Below, piece after piece: positions 13,160-15,014 of a stretch of 15,014 nt of DNA. The DNA comes from Caldithrix sp. RBG_13_44_9 (GTDB taxonomy: Bacteria > Calditrichota > Calditrichia > RBG-13-44-9), in contig MESS01000155.1 in the NCBI GenBank assembly GCA_001771055.1, forward strand, positions 8,875-23,888, written 5' to 3'. Numbering within the stretch: the stretch's first letter is position 1; every line of letters starts with the position of its first letter. Both the position numbers and the translations under genes were made by a program. The notes under the pieces are model-generated. The model had not been told where the DNA came from and searched no databases. It worked only from the letters and a program-made list of their open reading frames with translations.

Positions 13160-13594
13160 CTATACCAGGAGTATGATAATGATGACGATCAAGAGTGCCG
13201 CAACCAAGCTGATGGTTATAGACCTATCGGCCTGCTCCATATTCTGCACGACATAATCAGAGAAGGCATTGAGTTGCGCATCGGGCACCCGCTGGTAACC
13301 ATTACTGCCCCTGAGCTCGTCTTGGTTCTCTTGAAGAGCCGCTTTGAATTGATCAATACCGGCGCGATCTTCTTTTGAAATCAACGGCGAGCTTTGAACC
13401 TTATCCAACGCTTTAGACATGGTTTGTAATGATTTGTCGAGTATTGCCCGCTTTTCCGCCGGGTCGGCGGTTGCCTTCACTTTGGAGGCGGTATCGTTGA
13501 AGTACTTTTGAATTCCGTCGTTCCCGCCCGCATTTGCCGCTTGAACCAGAACAAACATCATGACTATGACTCCGAAAACTGTTCTTGTTAACAT
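13160..13594 (-). CDS. Secreted, tail-anchored protein of unknown function
   Basis: This 144-aa protein has a signal peptide (MLTRTVFGVIVMMFVLVQAANA, cleavage before GGNDG). A helical, charged middle (residues ~25-120, with KAILDKSLQTMSKALDKV-like spacing) follows, and a very hydrophobic C-terminal helix (SLVAALLIVIIIILLV) ends the protein. Exported with the tail in the inner membrane, the middle would lie in the periplasm. I recognise no family. GGAGG lies 8 nt upstream of ATG 13594. It probably forms a two-gene unit with the clan CD-like lipoprotein (39-nt gap), which may point to a joint role, but nothing in the sequence proves this. Confidence 0.75.
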   Translation of the reverse strand: MLTRTVFGVIVMMFVLVQAANAGGNDGIQKYFNDTASKVKATADPAEKRAILDKSLQTMSKALDKVQSSPLISKEDRAGIDQFKAALQENQDELRGSNGYQRVPDAQLNAFSDYVVQNMEQADRSITISLVAALLIVIIIILLV

Positions 13595-13687
13595 AGTTGT
13601 TTCCTCCGTAAAGTTGAAATGAAATTGATTGGTTACCTACCTCATAACAACGAATTGTCCGGTGTGGTGTCATTTAATTGATTATCA

Positions 13688-13876
13688 CTATCCAATGTGG
13701 ATGTTGCCCACAGAACTGAATATTCCAAAAGCATTCAGCAGCCACAAAACCACCGCAATGATCACGACAATATTCAGGATCGATTTAATTTTTTTGTCCA
13801 TCGGTATATATTGATTGACCAACCATAAGAGAACACCGACCACGATCAGAACTATTACCACATTAATTAGAGGCAT
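13688..13876 (-). CDS. Thivi_2564-type small membrane protein
   Basis: The protein is 62 aa with two hydrophobic helices (INVVIVLIVVGVLLWLV and LNIVVIIAVVLWLLNAF) joined by NQYIPMDKKIKSI. The start MPLINVVIVLIVVGVLLW, the YIPMD turn and the VVLWLL second helix are the pattern of the Thivi_2564 family, found in many Gram-negative genomes next to stress genes. Its function is unknown. AAGGAG lies 7 nt before ATG 13876. It follows the OmpA lipoprotein gene by about 98 nt; a weak stem (CTTCG/CGAAG) lies in that gap. Confidence 0.85.
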   Translation of the reverse strand: MPLINVVIVLIVVGVLLWLVNQYIPMDKKIKSILNIVVIIAVVLWLLNAFGIFSSVGNIHIG

Positions 13877-13974
13877 TTTAATCTCCTTCTTGTTAATGGT
13901 TAATAAAATTTAGTATTTCTTTTCATCGGCACGCTTCGCTTAACAATCGGCTGAACGAAGTTAGCCCGAGTTAG

Positions 13975-14646
13975 TTAAATGTTGCCGTCCTCGGCGGCTT
14001 TCTTCAATTTTTCGTTCGCGAAAATGGCAACTTCCACCCGTCGGTTTTGCTGACGGCCATCGTCGGTATCGTTTGTAGCGATAGGATTCGACTCGCCCAG
14101 GCCAATATGCATAATCCTGGAGCCGGTAACGCCAAGACCCATGAGATAGTCAGTAACAGCTTGAGCACGACGTTCGGACAACTTCTGGTTATAGTCATCA
14201 CTACCGGTGTTGTCGGTATCTCCTTCAACCAGGATGTTGGTGTCGTCGTATTTGTTCAAGGTTTTGGCGAGACTCTCGATGTTTGTTTTCGCCTGGGGTC
14301 GCAAGTCCGATTTATCCACATCGAAAAGAAGACCTGAATCAAATGTGATCTTGATTCCTTCGCCGACACGCTCAATCTTTGCTCCCTGCATATCCTGCCT
14401 CATCTCTTCGGCTCGCTTGTCCATCTCATTACCGATCAGAACCCCGGCTGTACCGCCAACTGCCGCCCCGATAATGGCGCCAACGGCAGTGTTCCCAAAT
14501 TGATTTCCGATAACACCACCAACCACTGCTCCGGTGCCGGCACCGATCGCTCCGCCCTTGGCTTTGTTACTCCAGGCACACCCCAGCAGGAGGGCGATCG
14601 AAACACAAAGTACCACTGCGAGGACAACCTTCATTTTTGCTTTCAT
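13975..14646 (-). CDS. Glycine-zipper/OmpA-domain lipoprotein (YiaD-like)
   Basis: The protein is 223 aa. The lipobox LLLGC puts Cys23 at the mature N-terminus. Residues ~31-72 form a glycine-zipper (GGAIGAGTGAVVGGVIGNQ, then AIIGAAVGGTAGVLIGNEMD). A linker and the OmpA C-terminal domain (~95-212) follow, with LLFDVDKSDLRP, LVEGDTDNTGSDDYN, LSERRAQAV, IGLGESNPIATN and GRQQNRRVEV. It should tether the outer membrane to peptidoglycan. The common GHTD motif reads GDTD (His143 to Asp), but the diaminopimelate-contacting Asp145 and Arg160 are kept, so binding is likely retained. GAGG lies 6-7 nt upstream of ATG 14646. The next gene upstream also encodes an OmpA domain, with a gap of about 145 nt. 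Confidence 0.93.
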   Translation of the reverse strand: MKAKMKVVLAVVLCVSIALLLGCAWSNKAKGGAIGAGTGAVVGGVIGNQFGNTAVGAIIGAAVGGTAGVLIGNEMDKRAEEMRQDMQGAKIERVGEGIKITFDSGLLFDVDKSDLRPQAKTNIESLAKTLNKYDDTNILVEGDTDNTGSDDYNQKLSERRAQAVTDYLMGLGVTGSRIMHIGLGESNPIATNDTDDGRQQNRRVEVAIFANEKLKKAAEDGNI

Positions 14647-14791
14647 ACTAAACCTCTTTTTAAAACGTTGATTAAAGTGAGGGGTGGCTTGATCAATTAA
14701 CCGACGGCTGCCTCTCTACGCCCCTCTGGTCATGTTTTGTTTGATAACCGGTATTCTGCTTCCTTGGCATTCCAATCATCAAACATTCAAT

Positions 14792-15014
14792 CTATTCCTC
14801 AACATAGAATTCAATGCGCCGATTCTCCGTCCGACCCTCGGCCGTCGCATTATCAGCAATGGGTTCCTTTTCACCTTTACCGACGGTTTTCATGCGATCC
14901 CCTGCTATGCCTCTTTGCACCAGCCAATTTTTCACTGATTGTGCCCGGCGCAACGAGAGATCCTGATTATATTCATCGCTGCCCTTACTATCGGTATGGC
15001 CGGAAATTTCCACC
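14792..15014 (-). CDS. OmpA-domain protein, C-terminal part (cut by window edge)
   Basis: The frame enters from beyond the window and ends at TAG 14792-14794. Its 74 visible residues hold the second half of an OmpA domain: ISGHTDSKGSDEYNQDLSLRRAQSV, then WLVQRGIAGDRM, VGKGEKEPIADN, GRTENRRIEFYVEE. The GHTD and LSLRRA motifs are complete, so it should bind peptidoglycan. It belongs to a different subgroup from the neighbouring lipoprotein (the tail is short). The N-terminus, and so localisation, cannot be seen. Confidence 0.92.
   Translation of the reverse strand, partial: VEISGHTDSKGSDEYNQDLSLRRAQSVKNWLVQRGIAGDRMKTVGKGEKEPIADNATAEGRTENRRIEFYVEE

Overview
The window comes from a Gram-negative bacterium. 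It holds several outer-membrane beta-barrel proteins, lipoproteins with lipoboxes, OmpA-type peptidoglycan-binding proteins and an AsmA-like protein. The AsmA-like protein and the DUF4382 lipoprotein are of the kind usual in the Bacteroidota/FCB group (Bacteroidota, Ignavibacteria, Calditrichota and relatives). Two putative promoters fit the Bacteroidota pattern (TTG, about 20 nt, TAnnTTTG). I cannot place the organism more precisely. Every gene I can support is on the minus strand, so transcription runs from high to low coordinates. I see no tRNA, rRNA, CRISPR array, transposase or integrase.

Layout in transcription order. 15014-13121: a partial OmpA protein, a glycine-zipper/OmpA lipoprotein, a 62-aa Thivi_2564-type membrane protein and a 144-aa secreted, tail-anchored protein. 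13120-11021: a lipoprotein resembling clan CD (clostripain/caspase-like) cysteine peptidases, and an M48 metallopeptidase lipoprotein. 11018-7641: two copies of one 863-bp unit. Each unit has a short ORF, a promoter region and a 215-aa beta-barrel gene. Between the units lie a DUF4382 lipoprotein gene and a long intergenic stretch with a plus-strand terminator and a nested palindrome. 7630-7200: a third short ORF and promoter cassette, this time in front of a CsbD gene. 7031-4309: a tiny lipoprotein ORF and a large AsmA-like gene. 4212-2692: a second type of beta-barrel gene, a 121-aa soluble protein, a 49-aa lmo0937-type protein and a 73-aa two-helix membrane protein. 2585-1363: a CsbD pseudogene, a DUF2934-TM-OmpA protein and a fused remnant of a beta-barrel gene and a CsbD gene. 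1131-163: a DUF389 membrane protein.

The region reads as an envelope and stress-adaptation island built by repeated local duplication and decay. CsbD occurs once intact and twice broken, the short beta-barrel once intact and once broken, and the 215-aa barrel twice intact. OmpA domains occur three times. Many products are very small membrane or stress proteins of families that often accompany general-stress regulons. The most unusual feature is the thrice-repeated cassette (short ORF end, conserved 27-nt block, Bacteroidota-like promoter), placed in front of two unrelated gene types. This suggests a shared regulatory input carried along by duplication. All functional statements are from reading the sequence; no searches were run.
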